A stretch of 64,000 bases of DNA from Bostrychus sinensis (taxonomy: Eukaryota; Chordata; Actinopteri; Gobiiformes; Eleotridae): NCBI GenBank assembly GCA_020698575.1, contig CM036245.1, forward strand, positions 7,513,718-7,577,717. The letters run 5' to 3'. A program made the translations under genes and the position numbers. Below the pieces are notes generated by a model. It had not been told where the DNA came from. It saw nothing but the letters and a program-made list of their open reading frames with translations, and searched no databases. Every line of letters starts with the position of its first letter. Within the stretch, counting starts at the first letter, position 1. Of the stretch, positions 55,901 through 63,885 are shown one piece after another.

Positions 55901-58900
55901 ATGGGCCCTAAATAAATTAAGCACATTCAGGAGGTCTATACGTCCATATGTCATACTTTTAGGTAGGGCTGCAACTAATGTTTATTTTGATAATCAATTA
56001 ATTTATAGATCATTCTTTTCGGATAGTGAAGCATAGGTAAAGCGGTTAAAAACTTGAGGTGCTTTATAGTTCCCTTTAAATAAAATTGTTAATTCTACCC
56101 AAACTCACATAAATTTGAAAAAAAAATGTGAACCAGACAAAGCCAGGAGTTTGCCACTTGAGGACGTTTGGATAAAGCATACACACACAAAAAGATATTT
56201 TTAATCAAAAAGACAAAATGTACATTGTTTTTAAACTGTTTTTGTTGCTTTACTGCTCTGTCTTGGTAATAAACCCTCCTCTCAAAGCACAAGGCATGTT
56301 TCAGAGTCTATGAATACCCCAGTTGAAGATTTAACAATTACTAAATTGGAGGACAATAATTTCAATAATCAATTAATCCGATTGGTTGTTGCAGCCCTAT
56401 TTTACAAAAAGTGCACTGTGTTCTTAACGTCGAGTAATACTTTATTCACAATATTTAATAATAAAAACATGTCAATGCCACAAAAAAATAGATTTTTTTT
56501 TGTTAATAACTAAACTTTGTAAGCATTAAGTAAAAATTATGAAGAAAATATGCATATCATATTATTGTTTTATATTTTTTCATCAAGAGAAAAGCTTGTT
56601 TTTAAATGGAGTCAAGCCTGCTGTGTACTGCCCCGACTGGACATCACCCCCGCCAATATAGGACTCTCACTGGGGGCCCCCCTCGTGTCCTGGGCCCCAC
56701 ACAGGAAGGCCCTGTCCGCCTGGTCCAGGAATAAAAACCTGGTTCATGTATGTACATTCTAGATAACAATTACCTGATTATCAAGTTAGTTTTCCTGAAA
56801 AACTTCCTACACAGTTCCTAGGTCGTATGTACTCCTGCTTTTGGTTGCACCTGCACTGAATGCCTAAATGTATTTTTATGCAAGGTAGCTCCAGGTTTGT
56901 TCTTGAGAAGAAGACCTTTTAATGCCACTTAGAATAAATTTTAATGCAAAGATTGCCGGGAAAAAGAACAATGATGTGTATAAATTTCACACTAATAAAA
57001 TATCAGTATTACTCTCTCATTGGTTTTATTTTAAAAGTCAGGTGAAATAACTGTAGTTCTGCATTAAATATCTCAAAAAGGAATCATAAACTTCAATGGT
57101 AACAGCATTTACTGAATTGTGGGGATTAGAGCTGAAAAATTAATTGAAATCAAATCGCAATGTGAATTGTCGCAATTATCAAATCACAAAGGCTGCAATT
57201 ATTTAAGTGATATACTGTCCTCTGAAAAACAAAATATCCCGTCTCCACAGGATCATAATCTGTATAAACTGTGCTACAGATGTAGTTCAGACCTCGACAT
57301 ACATGAGCTGAAAGGGACGTGATTCCTTGTATTAGTTTAGCAGTGAATATTTCAGTCTTCTCTCAAGTGTCAATGCTACATCAAATGCTTAAAATGTAAA
57401 CTGTAAAGTGAATATTGATTTAAAAAATATATTGCAAATTCATCGCAACTGCAATATGTGTCAGAAAAATCGCAATTAGATATTTTTTTCAAAATCCTTC
57501 AGCCCTAGTGAGGATGTTTTTTGCAACAGATATGCCTGCCTGAAAAAAGACAGACTTCTCTGTTGTTACTTACAAAATACTGATGATCTAAAATATATTT
57601 CCAAAGGTACAAGACTGAAAAACTTGACTTAGATGTCCCAATTTGACAATTTAAGACTTAGATGAACAAAATGTAATGCCTTCCCATACAATTTACTACT
57701 TTTAAGGCCTTGATTTTGGCAATTTAACACCTTTTTAATAATTTTAAGACCGTGGAGCTATCCTGTTATGATATCATATGATGTGATTTAAACTAGTTCC
57801 CAAATTTAAACAAACAAATCAGACACTAATTCCTCACCTGCTTCACCGTTTACTTTCATTCTCGTATTATTCTGAACTGCTGCTGGTGGACTTCTCTGTG
57901 TTGCGACCGGATCCACCGCAGACAGGGGCGTCCTGAGATCTTTAAACACATTCATCCCCATGTTACTGCCTGGAGACCCGAGACTGGGACTAGTACTGGG
58001 ACTTTGGGTCTGGCTTTCTGAAGAACCGCCTTCAGATCTCATTCTCTGTTGATGAGAAAAAGCCACTAGAGACTGCATGGCGTTGGGGAAGGTGTCGTGA
58101 TGGTGGACGAGCTGTCGGACCCACTTGGACAGGCCTCAAACACAGAGGAAATGAAAAATATTAAGGTGAGGTCAAAGTGGGATGGTGGAGGACTACTGCC
58201 ATCTAGTGTCTGAAGCAGGAACACTCACCAGTGATGTATTTGTTGGGGTTGTTTTTGTATCGCTCATCCACTAAAACCAAAGCGCCCCAGTCGTTCTTGT
58301 GTCGGATGCATCTGGAAAAATTAGAGGACAGTGGTTCTCAAACTGTGGGACAGGCCTCCTGTGGTAGTAAGGAAAACTGAGGCAGTTAAAGTCCTGGTTT
58401 TGTTTAGTTTAGAGCCATGATTTTCTGACGTTTGTGATCTGTTTGGGGTTTAAAATGAATGTAAAGACCACCGATTGGTCCTGGTTTAGTCCTGGCTTAG
58501 TCCTGGTTTAGTCCTGATTTAGTCCTGGTTATGTACTGGGAATGTTGTGGTTTAGTCCTTGATTGGTCCTGGGTATGTCCTGGTTTAGTCCTGGTTTGGT
58601 CCTAGATTAGTCCTGGTTGGGTCCCAGATTAGTCCTGGTTTCGTCCTGTTATGAACTGGTTTAGTCCTAGTGTACTTCTGGTTATGTTTCCTGTATTTTT
58701 AAACACAAATTTATCTCTAAGCTCTTCATAATCTAGGTCCCGTATCATATTTTATTACAACTAGAAGCATGAGTGAATAAATTGCCACTCACCAACAAAC
58801 AGCTTTCTAAACACTGTACATCTACCTGCCACTTCATCTTTGATTTGAAGCTTCTTTTTTTTCTTTCAAGCTTGTTCACTACATAATGGTTAAAAACAAA

Positions 58901-59106
58901 ACTCCAGTTGAGGGCATCAGGGACAAATGGACAGGGCCTTAATCATCTTCAGCCCTCCCCTCTGAACACATCTGATAAAGTTAAATCCCTCACCTGCCCA
59001 GAGCCTGGTTGAGAGCTCTGTAGGCCTGGATCTCATACCAGCGGTGTCCCGACAGCAGCCCTCTGCTCTTACAGTGCTGGTCATTGTACTTCATCTTCAG
59101 CTCAAC
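43922..59106 (-). CDS. brip1: brip1 (FANCJ) 3' half, nine coding exons plus stop
   Basis: BRIP1 is a 5'-3' DEAH-box iron-sulfur helicase that unwinds forked DNA and G-quadruplexes in the nucleus during crosslink repair and replication stress. The joined exons are 58994-59106, 58229-58311, 57838-58134, 52087-52740, 46516-46890, 45424-45488, 45060-45138, 44193-44405 and 43976-44118. All introns are GT-AG and every junction keeps the frame, giving 674 codons. The start VELKMKYNDQHC, motif VI QALGRCIRH, NDWGALVLVDERY, GLSKWVRQ and later ETVFFTPELF all match BRIP1 as known from human. The N-terminal half (Walker A, Fe-S cysteines, DEAH box) is missing because its exons lie beyond 64000. By my count this part is about 220 residues longer than the matching part of human BRIP1 (1249 aa); the excess is the last five exons. 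Identity is secure for the first four exons. That the last five belong to the same gene is inferred from strand, order and phase. Confidence 0.9.
43976..44118 (-). CDS. brip1: brip1 (probable) last recognised exon, third CxxC
   Basis: 143 bp after a 74-bp intron. The acceptor is TATATTTGGAG and the possible donor is GACCAG/GTAGGC. It reads GYNAIWDPCAGSIIRFLQC, then KGCLSKSPPPSVGPIAAE and VHFPRNTAQDQ. LQCKGC is the third CxxC, with another Cys in WDPC. A weaker internal acceptor (CATCATCAG) would use another frame and lose these cysteines. Past the donor the frame stays open for 17 codons and stops at TAG 43922-43924. Splicing to the AG just before that TAG (51-nt intron) reaches the same stop. 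A different, unseen 3' exon is also possible. Confidence 0.62.
44193..44405 (-). CDS. brip1: brip1 (probable) exon, second cysteine knuckle
   Basis: 213 bp. The acceptor is TATCTTTAG and the donor is ACTG/GTTAGT. The 70 codons are open: ALKREACGSGHLSLLHKSK, then MTQCCKCGSEQKSLSDNAEK, LLVVRSPVFLKDLNKTL and QPCCRDTQT. CCKCG gives a second CxxC pair and QPCC a further cysteine pair. Reading through the donor gives an immediate TAG. The hydrophobic LLVVRSPVFL segment and the even residue mix suggest a folded domain, not disordered tail. Confidence 0.68.
45060..45138 (-). CDS. brip1: brip1 (probable) exon, first CxxC of Cys-rich module
   Basis: 79 bp. The acceptor is CTTTTTGCAG and the donor is CACAAG/GTCAGT. 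It reads KSKDQSPCRLGLYCGSCGTE then LLPDAQ. YCGSCG is a typical zinc-ribbon knuckle. Phase 0 at the start and phase 1 at the end fit both neighbours. I cannot assign it to a named zinc-finger family. Confidence 0.7.
45424..45488 (-). CDS. brip1: brip1 (probable) small basic exon, NLS-like
   Basis: 65 bp. The acceptor is GTTATCAAAG and the donor is AGAAAG/GTAAGT. It reads VIKIQRSCKQKRRRQHSSPK then RK, two basic clusters 6-7 residues apart like a bipartite nuclear localisation signal. A second AG acceptor lies 14 bases further in (AATACAG). That choice changes the frame (EELQTETKTTTLISKK) and ends in phase 1, which would not join the next exon in its open frame. I therefore prefer the first acceptor. 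Confidence 0.6.
45690..46285. mobile_element. CATAATTATGAG palindromic element in brip1 intron
   Basis: Left AAGCCCCACAAAAAAACAT with TAATTATGAGATTTAAATTC; right ATCTCATAATTATGACTTTA and GTGAGGCTTAATTTTTGTGG. Imperfect inverted ends around about 350 bp of unrelated sequence. Confidence 0.65.
46516..46890 (-). CDS. brip1: brip1 (probable) charged tail exon
   Basis: 375 bp. The acceptor is TATTTTGCAG and the donor is AGAAAG/GTACAA. Phase 1 at both ends fits the preceding and following exons. The 124 codons are open and very rich in Arg, Lys, Glu and Ser (SSQRRRETARAESKEELN; SLEREDPKSVKSQEAKQK), so it is probably disordered. It includes TVFDIVTPKLKETR, which contains a TP site. It has no counterpart that I recognise in human BRIP1. 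It is separated from the FTPEL exon by a 5.2-kb intron full of repeats. The T/C-rich plus strand here is the antisense shadow. Confidence 0.75.
47267..47740 (-). mobile_element. Tc1/mariner-like element remnant in brip1 intron
   Basis: Inverted ends TACACTATATTTCCAAAAGT (ATT) and AATACTTTTGAAAACACAGT (GTA). Internal words TTTACATGCATATAAACTTA, CATGTTGGAACAGGAAGTG and CATCCCCAAACTGTTCCCAC are those of a widespread fish element. Minus-strand pieces such as TKRFWTMPCSQLCGNSLGMG are broken by frameshifts, so inactive. Confidence 0.72.
47795..48070 (-). mobile_element. SINE type S1 in brip1 intron
   Basis: Inverse of 26222-26536: TTTCTGCATTTGACCCATCC, GAGCCAGGATCCTGGTCAGG, GGGAGAACATCCAAACTCC, GGAATCAAACCCGGGATC and TGCTGTGAGGCAACA (tRNA-like head on the right). 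Confidence 0.8.
48258..48972 (+). mobile_element. CAGGGTAGCTCCAGG element, family C, with nested insertion
   Basis: Ends CAGGGTAGCTCCAGGTTTTG and CCTTGGAGATACCCTG: hAT-like inverted termini. 48530-48800 is a separate inserted repeat built of ACTTTTACTCAAGTA/TACTTGAGTAAAA words, a familiar fish element. Confidence 0.82.
49300..49620. promoter_or_regulatory. candidate regulatory block in brip1 intron
   Basis: Unique block with many TAAT cores at short spacing: TCCTTTAATGAGC, GAATTAGGTTAATGGGC, GCGGTAATGCGTGC, GGCCTAATGGCGTGC, GCCGTAATGAGGCGG, GGGTAATCATCG. CG dinucleotides are kept. No coding potential and no repeat relatives here. It could be an intronic enhancer. Confidence 0.3.
49868..50260 (+). 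repeat. CTAAACCAGGA array in brip1 intron
   Basis: About 390 bp of drifting 10-12-bp units (GACTAAACCAGGTCTAAACC; AACCAGGACTAGCCCCAAC). There is also a longer order: GACTAGCCCCAACTAAAGC recurs within this array and in the one at 51112. Confidence 0.85.
50440..50560 (-). mobile_element. SINE type S1 tail fragment
   Basis: GGCCTTAGGCGGGGTACAAG, CATTCATGCTCACATTCATT and GAACATGCATATCTTTGGAC match the inverted body of S1. Confidence 0.65.
51112..51690 (+). repeat. CTAAACCAGGA array, second block
   Basis: About 580 bp of the same unit. Includes ACTAGTCCCAACTAAAGCAG and GGTTTAAGCCATAGGTAAAC variants, implying internal duplications. Confidence 0.85.
51820..51914. mobile_element. short GATGCATCGAT element
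   Basis: AGATGCATCGATAACAGTAT at the left and GCATCAGTGCATCCCTG at the right, with GTCTCGGTATCGGTATTC inside. A small inverted-repeat element in the intron upstream of the donor side of the FTPEL exon. Confidence 0.55.
52087..52740 (-). CDS. brip1: brip1 large tail exon with TopBP1-type FTPEL motif
   Basis: 654 bp. The acceptor has a long T/G tract ending TTTTTTTCAG; the donor is CAAG/GTAATT. The exon starts DLKTERSLMAPVHNS and is mostly low-complexity acidic sequence. Its landmark is ESSDDEDETVFFTPELFEGE. It matches the region around Thr1133 of human BRIP1, whose phosphorylation creates the binding site for TopBP1 BRCT7/8; here the Thr codon is 52385-52387. The exon ends in a charged, Arg-rich, possibly helical stretch (ESKLRRLSRSRQKNNSASQ). 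If the donor is not used the frame ends two codons later (Gly-Asn-stop), so intron retention or an upstream poly(A) site would give a short protein of roughly the human layout. Confidence 0.92.
53021..53715. mobile_element. TAGGGCTGGGACTTTAACGCG element in brip1 intron
   Basis: Ends TAGGGCTGGGACTTTAACGC and ATCGAGTCCCACCACTA, with GTTAATCACGATTAATTAAT mirrored by GTGATTAATCGTGATTAATT. The middle 53140-53545 is CG-rich and open on both strands, but as part of the repeat it is not a gene. Confidence 0.82.
54102..54121 (+). repeat. poly-T tract
   Basis: About 19 T in the brip1 intron. The neighbouring 52905-53010 and 54585-54725 carry family C words (TAAGACCCAGAGGAACAAAA), so a family C copy appears split by later insertions. 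Confidence 0.7.
54805..54945 (-). mobile_element. tRNA-related SINE, type S3
   Basis: GTGTCTTGCCCAAGGACACA, ATGGCAGCATGCACTGCAGG, AGAGATCGATCTGCCAGTC and CTACTGAGCTACTGCC (inverted head). Confidence 0.65.
55490..55670 (+). repeat. CTAAACCAGGA array, small
   Basis: ACTGGACTAAACCCACTC, CACCAGGACTAAACCAGAA and GCTAGGACTAAACCAGAGG, interrupted by 60 bp of other sequence. An (AGAG)n-rich run lies at 55325-55365. Confidence 0.7.
55964..56399 (-). mobile_element. TAGGGCTGCAACTAAT element, complete
   Basis: TAGGGCTGCAACTAATGTTT at the left and GATTGGTTGTTGCAGCCCTA at the right. The interior matches 25188-25530 in reverse orientation (conceptual FLIKNIFLCVYA). Confidence 0.82.
56883..57770 (+). mobile_element. 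CAAGGTAGCTCCAGG element, family C, with nested insertion
   Basis: Left CAAGGTAGCTCCAGGTTTG and right AAGACCGTGGAGCTATCCTG, with family C interior. Interrupted at 57125-57508. Confidence 0.75.
57125..57508. mobile_element. nested TTAGAGCTGAAAAATTAATTG element
   Basis: Starts TTAGAGCTGAAAAATTAATT and GAAATCAAATCGCAATGTG; ends AATCGCAATTAGATATTTTT and TTCAGCCCTA. Imperfect inverted ends. Inserted in family C, hence younger than it. Confidence 0.72.
57838..58134 (-). CDS. brip1: brip1 exon, end of helicase core and start of tail
   Basis: 297 bp. The acceptor is GTTTGAG and the donor is GCAG/GTGAGG. It begins GLSKWVRQLVHHHDTFPNA, the end of the conserved core, continues MQSLVAFSHQQ, then turns into a Ser/Pro-rich, probably disordered tail with several SP sites (QSPSTSPSLGSPGS). 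Reading past the donor meets a stop nine codons later, so splicing is needed. I see no SPxF sequence, the BRCA1 BRCT-binding motif around Ser990 of human BRIP1. Confidence 0.93.
58229..58311 (-). CDS. brip1: brip1 exon, end of helicase domain 2
   Basis: 83 bp. The acceptor is TTTTTCCAG and the donor is ACTG/GTGAGT. The first base completes the Arg of motif VI, and the exon then reads CIRHKNDWGALVLVDERYKN followed by NPNKYIT. This is the strongly conserved end of the second RecA-like domain in the XPD/FANCJ/RTEL1 family. It is separated from the next exon by only 94 bp. Confidence 0.96.
58470..58690 (-). repeat. CTAAACCAGGA array, opposite orientation, in brip1 intron
   Basis: Plus strand shows GTCCTGGTTTAGTCCTGGCT and related units. 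Lies in the 682-bp intron between two helicase exons, about 300 bp from the motif VI exon. Confidence 0.82.
58994..59106 (-). CDS. brip1: brip1 exon with helicase motif VI
   Basis: 113 bp. The acceptor TTAAG precedes GTT at 59106, and the donor is GGCAG/GTGAGG. It reads VELKMKYNDQHC...GHRWYEIQAYRALNQALGR and ends two bases into an Arg codon. The QALGR part is the first half of SF2 helicase motif VI, whose arginines contact ATP; the motif is completed in the next exon (CIRH). The upstream exon is not visible, so the intron on its 5' side is at least 4.9 kb. Confidence 0.95.
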
Positions 59107-59879
59107 CTTAACGACAAAAACATTTATGATGAGTATTGTTTGTTTACGAAACCCATACATTTCAGAGTTTCAGTACAATGATTTTTCTACTATTATCAGT
59201 GACTTGTTTTGAATGAGTTTTTGTGTTTCTTGACGGCAGTCAGTAAAGTTCCTGTTACTCAATTCATTTAACATAAATTGCAGGTGTCTTGAGATTAGGT
59301 AACTCATTACATACGGCTCTCGCGTCGAGAATCAGAACATTTCATTTATAGTTTAGACTTGATTAAAGTTAAATTAGACTCATGTCGTTATATGTTCAGT
59401 GGTAAAATGTGTCAAAGTGGCGCAGAGAAGTGAATTTAATAACATTTTAGAATAAAATTATTAAGCACTAATAAAGCATGAATACATTTGTAATTAACGT
59501 ATTTTTTTTAAATTATAAATAGTTTAAAGATGCCTTATTGACTCTGCCATTTATAATTTTGCATTGATTCACATGAGCTTATAACTCAAGAATTCAACGG
59601 TAATAACAATGTTTATAGCTCTGGTGTTTATAAATGTTTAAGTAATAGTTTGTATACAATTAATTGGTTACTAATCCTTAACTAATATTTAACTATTGCT
59701 TCATAGGATGAGTTATTCAATGTTACACATTTATTTAATGCACAGAAAGCTGGAGCTAAACCTCAAGTAATCTCCTGTTTACTGAAGCTAGCACAGCTTT
59801 ACTTCACACTGACACACACCAGGATTTACTCTCTTTTTATTAAACGTTTCATGTTTTAAAGTCAGCTTCAAATATGTTT
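59107..59879. other. brip1 upstream intron, A/T-rich, no exon
   Basis: I looked for the preceding brip1 exon (ending near KDLQ) here and found no matching sequence. Confidence 0.5.
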
Positions 59880-60085
59880 TATCTCATTTGCAACTTTTGT
59901 TGGACCCAGAGAAATGGAAACAGGAGTAGGTTTTGGGGCTACCTGTACCAAACCGTCCTGTACTGACACAACCTGTCCTGTCCAGTGGAAATGGACAGGG
60001 TAGGGCACGCACTCCAAGAGATCATAATCTTCTTGTTCAGAGGAAGGAGTGCTAACCACTCTACCACTGTGCATGCCAACCTTAA
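59880..60085 (-). mobile_element. SINE with tRNA-like head
   Basis: Reverse strand: GGCATGCACAGTGGTAGAGT, GGTTAGCACTCCTTCCTCTG, AACAAGAAGATTATGATCTC and GTGCCCTACCCTGTCC, then a GGACAGGACAGGTTGTGTC body. Confidence 0.6.
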
Positions 60086-60360
60086 ACACTACAAGTTAAA
60101 CAAAGTAATTATTTATAACATTATTCTTCATAACCTCAATACATGAGCACAACATAAATGCAAATCTGTCTCCTAAACTCAACAACAAAAGTGCAAAATG
60201 TCACAAAACGGAAACAAGAAAACAAGACAAGTTTGATATTTGAAATGTTAATGTGACGTGGAGCAAACCAAATCTCACTCCAGGCCTGAAGTGACGTCCT
60301 GTTACCTGCTCTAGAGAGACAGATGTGTTCAGAAAGGGGAACAGACAGGTCTTCAGAGCA

Positions 60361-60620
60361 TCAGGAACGTGTGTGGGAGGAGGCAGACGAGACGAGAGGT
60401 GGCCCCGGCGACGTGAACCATCTCAAGAAAAGCATCCATCCCTTTGCATCTGCCGCGGACAATTTTAGCGCTAACCTTTTGAGAATTGACAAGTGAAAAG
60501 TTCAGCAGGCGCCTGTCGGTCTGGTCCGGGTCCTAACTGTTAGTGACAGCGGCGAGCGAGTGTTTGGCCCAGAGCGGCGGCAGGTACGGCACGTCCCTAT
60601 CCCACGCGTCACGCTAACCC
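60361..60620. promoter_or_regulatory. candidate regulatory block, CG-rich
   Basis: Unique, CG-rich (GGTGGCCCCGGCGACGTGAA; GGCGGCAGGTACGGCACG) with an octamer-like CTTTGCATC. No open frame fits brip1. Just left of the 42-bp minisatellite. Confidence 0.3.
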
Positions 60621-60710
60621 ATCACTGTCTGAACAAGGACGTAAATAAACAACAGTCAGAGCTAATAAGGAATAAAGACAGAGGAAGATGAGTAATCACA
60701 CCTTACACTG

Positions 60711-60912
60711 GACATTTAGAGACACTCTTCACCTGTACATGTGTGTCTGTGGACATTCAGAGACACTCTTCACCTGTACATGTGTGTCTGTGGACATTCA
60801 GAGACACTCTTCACCTGTACATGTGTCTGTGGACATTCAGAGACACTCTTCACCTGTACATGTGTCTGTGGACATTCAGAGACACTCTTCACCTGTACAT
60901 GTGTGTCTGTGG
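60711..60912 (+). repeat. minisatellite, five units of 40-42 bp
   Basis: Unit contains GAGACACTCTTCACCTGTAC, ATGTGTGTCTGTGG and ACATTCA; units three and four lack one GT. The units are nearly identical, so the array is young or homogenised. All three plus frames are open across it, which is a repeat effect. Confidence 0.93.
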
Positions 60913-60914
60913 TA

Positions 60915-61491
60915 GGGATGGAATGATGCACTCAAGTCACAATTCAATTTGAGTCACGATTTTATGTCCGCAATTACAATTTTTACTTGCAGACTTAGTT
61001 GCAATATAATTATGACCAATATTTTGTATAAGTAAAGTGAGGAAAGACCACATCCACAGTAATGACACTGAACTCCATGTAAACAGTGAGCGGGGGCTGC
61101 TGAAACTCAGTTAAACCTTAGGCTTTTGTTGGCCACTTAGCTTTCCTTTAGCTCGCTGCTAACAACAAGCTACATTCAGAACAATAGTAACCAGAACTAA
61201 CTGGTGCTGCCTAAATAATACCTTCAGATGTGTCTCTCTAACGAGCCGCTCCGAGTAATTGAGCTCTTGTGCAGTCTTTTTACGTTCCCAGAATGCTGGG
61301 TTAGTGATTTTACGAACCCTGTTAACTAAAACTTGAAATAAATTCATGTTTCTATTAAGTAAAAAGGCCAGGTAATGATGTCTATTCCCAAACAAGTGAG
61401 CCAGATTACGTAGGCTACCATTACACTTCAGTGGCCTGCATACTGTTTAAAAGGGGCATCGCAATAAATTTTCTTGCCCACTGATTAAAAC
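60915..61491. other. brip1 intron, no exon
   Basis: GTAGGGATGGAATGATGCAC at 60912 may start an inverted-repeat element (AATTCAATTTGAGTCACGAT); the right end is not identified. Confidence 0.3.
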
Positions 61492-61550
61492 ATTTCCTTC
61501 TTGCTGTGAGGTGACAGTGCTAACCACTTTGCCACTGTGCCGCTGCTTTG
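61492..61550 (-). mobile_element. SINE type S1 head fragment
   Basis: TTCTTGCTGTGAGGTGACAG and TGCTAACCACTTTGCCACTG (inverted tRNA-like head). Confidence 0.65.
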
Positions 61551-61667
61551 GAGCAGGTCTACACTCTCACACGGCTTGTAGTTTTTGTTTCAACTCTAGT
61601 TTTGTTGAATAAAAGTTAGTAGAGCCTTGGATTTTTTTAACTTTACAGTTGTTGCAGCTAATTTTGT

Positions 61668-61752
61668 TATTGGGGGTTAGAAGTCAGTGTGTTCTTTGTG
61701 CCAGTCCCAAGCCCCAATAAATGAACAAGGTTGTGTCAGGAAGGGCATTCGA
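61668..61752 (+). mobile_element. SINE type S2 fragment
   Basis: GCCAGTCCCAAGCCCCAATA and GTTGTGTCAGGAAGGGCATT. Confidence 0.68.
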
Positions 61753-61774
61753 AATTGTATATTTGTGTATTGTT

Positions 61775-62229
61775 TAGGGCTGCACAATATATCACAAAAT
61801 TATCGTTATCGGAATATCAGCAAATGCAATATCCGTATCGCAAGAATCTAAATATATCGCAATAATGCTGTGGTCTTCCATCTGACAGAGATTTACACTG
61901 AAGAATCATTTTCCCCAGAGCCTTAAAACAACATGTGTTGTGATTAAATAAAAATGTTTAAAAAGTCCAGTTTTAGTGGTAATTTAATTAATTTAGTCAC
62001 AGCTTAGCCTTGTTTTATTCCTGGTTTAGTCTGTGTTAAGTTTTGATTTTGTCGCTGTTTTGACTTGTAAATACAGGAACTTACATTTTTGTGAAATGTA
62101 GTGAATTTAACTTACTATGTTTGAAAAGTAGGCTCTATTTTCAAATATTGTATATGTAATAATATCGTTATCGCAATTTTCAACATAGTTATCGAATATC
62201 GCATTTTTTCTCCATATCGTGCAGCCCTA
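61775..62229. mobile_element. TAGGGCTGCACAATATATC element, complete
   Basis: Ends TAGGGCTGCACAATATATC and CCATATCGTGCAGCCCTA. Subterminal TTATCGTTATCGGAATATC pairs with ATATCGTTATCGCAATTTTC. The uninterrupted relative of 20575-21191. Confidence 0.85.
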
Positions 62230-62299
62230 GTATTGTTAATTGTATATTTTTAGATAATTGAGCAGACTGTTAACTTAATTATAATATGACAGCATGTAT

Positions 62300-62900
62300 A
62301 TCCTTGTATGAGATCATCTATTTTCTGGGCCGTCCGCGGGAGGCCCCTGTCAGTTTTCTCTCTGACACATCTCCACTCCTCAAAAAAACTGTGTTTAAGT
62401 GACCCCTCTCGGCTGTCAGCTCCGCACTGTGTGGCAAACCAAGCGCTCACCAATCTCAGTGACAGGCGCAGTATGTCCCTTAGAGCTGGGGGCGTCCGCA
62501 TTAGCACGACTCACACACACAACATCCAAATCCAACGCGCCCCACTGCCACTCCTGCCTACTGGACAAACATATCTTTATAAGGGACGCCCAGGTAGCTC
62601 CAGAGCACCGCGCCACTGATCTCTTGACATTTTAACTAATTCCTTCGAGCTGCCGGTTTCTTGCACATTTTGAGAGATTTGCTACCAGCTAGGATTGGCT
62701 TTTTCACATATGTGGCCTGTCATGTCGGATCGAGCAGTGACATGGCACGGGGTGAAGGGGCTGAGTAGAAAACGGCAGTGATTGGGACAAGGATGACATT
62801 ATAAGGCTTGAGGCACGTGGCCTTTGTGCCCGAGCAGCTGGTTCAGAAGTGGATTTTTGAACTGCTCCCGTGGCTCATACTTTGGCAAACGTCGCACCGT
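62300..62900. promoter_or_regulatory. candidate regulatory block in brip1 upstream intron
   Basis: Unique, GC-richer block (GGGCCGTCCGCGGGAGGCCC; GGGCGTCCGCATTAGCACG). Frames of 70-100 codons are open on both strands, but none fits the expected BRIP1 sequence and no splice sites bound them. Confidence 0.3.
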
Positions 62901-63059
62901 GAACCAGATGTGTTTCTTCAACTCGTCAGCCATCAGCTCCCATTAGCATAATTAGCATGGTTAAGCTTTCAGGAACTGTGTATGTTACATCTGGTTAGCA
63001 GCAAGAAGGCCTAGTCTGTACTAAGATGTTGTCTATGCAGCTAAATCAACATTTCCTCT

Positions 63060-63515
63060 CTTCTAACCATGTTATAATCTTGTTTCCTCCTCCAAAAGAA
63101 ACCTGGAACGATAATTTGTTTCATTCACATGTTTGAGTAATCCTGTATGCAGTGTTTGTCTCACAGCTCTACACAGAAACATGAAACCAGGAAGTGCTCC
63201 TGCGCGTTTCTAAAGCCCATACGCCGTCTCCGGACTTGTTTTGATCATTTCAGCCTTACACTATGAAGCAGTCATTTATCTATCTGTTAGCGCCATGTTG
63301 CTAATAGCCATGCTAAATAGTAATTTTATGCTTTGTCCAGACCTCACCGTTATCAGCAGGGGGCGACAGACTCCTAATCCAAGCGTTCTCTGCAGAGTCA
63401 AAGTAACAGCTCCCCAGAAGAAGACATTTTCCATGTATATATTATTTCAAGTTATAAAACATGAAGTAGGTGTCCAAAACTATTTCAAAGAGCCTGAAAA
63501 AAGCAGCTTATGAGC
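63060..63515 (+). mobile_element. family B element copy
   Basis: CATGTTATAATCTTGTTTCC, CATGTTTGAGTAATCCTGTA, CAGGAAGTGCTCCTGCGCG and AGGGGGCGACAGACTCCTAA. The conceptual peptide GRQTPNPSVLCRVKVTAPQK recurs from 22516-23051. Confidence 0.75.
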
Positions 63516-63885
63516 AGCTTATTAATGATTTTTGAAAATTTTAACTCTTTTAGAAACATTTTATCAAAAAAAAAAGAAAAAAAAGAAGAACTGTAAGGAG
63601 TCTGGTCATTCCTGGTACTGCCCTGAAAGGACACACATTTTTTTCTGAATTTGTTGTCCAACTCAAGATATTTGACCAGTGAAACTATTTCAACCTGGTT
63701 TTTGCTCTACAGCATGTCCGGGCAGTGTGCACTTCTCACACGTAGCCACAAAGTCCAAAACAACACCACCACAACCTTTAATAGCCCATTTTCTCTTGCC
63801 TGTTCAGTCAGATACGCTAACCAAACTCCACTCCAAACTTAGATGAAGCGATTTTAGTTTCTGTGTTGAATAATGCATGTTTATG

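Noticed and set aside
60301..60420. GTTACCTGCTCTAGAG as a minus-strand exon end (donor CAG/GTAAC)
   Set aside because: The preceding frame does not resemble BRIP1 near KDLQ; probably chance.
60688..60952. three overlapping frames rich in Cys and His (CVCGHSETLFTC type)
   Set aside because: Product of the 42-bp minisatellite read in all frames; not a zinc finger.
62250..62635. frames of 66-103 codons as upstream brip1 exons
   Set aside because: None matches the expected BRIP1 sequence before VELK and no splice sites bound them.
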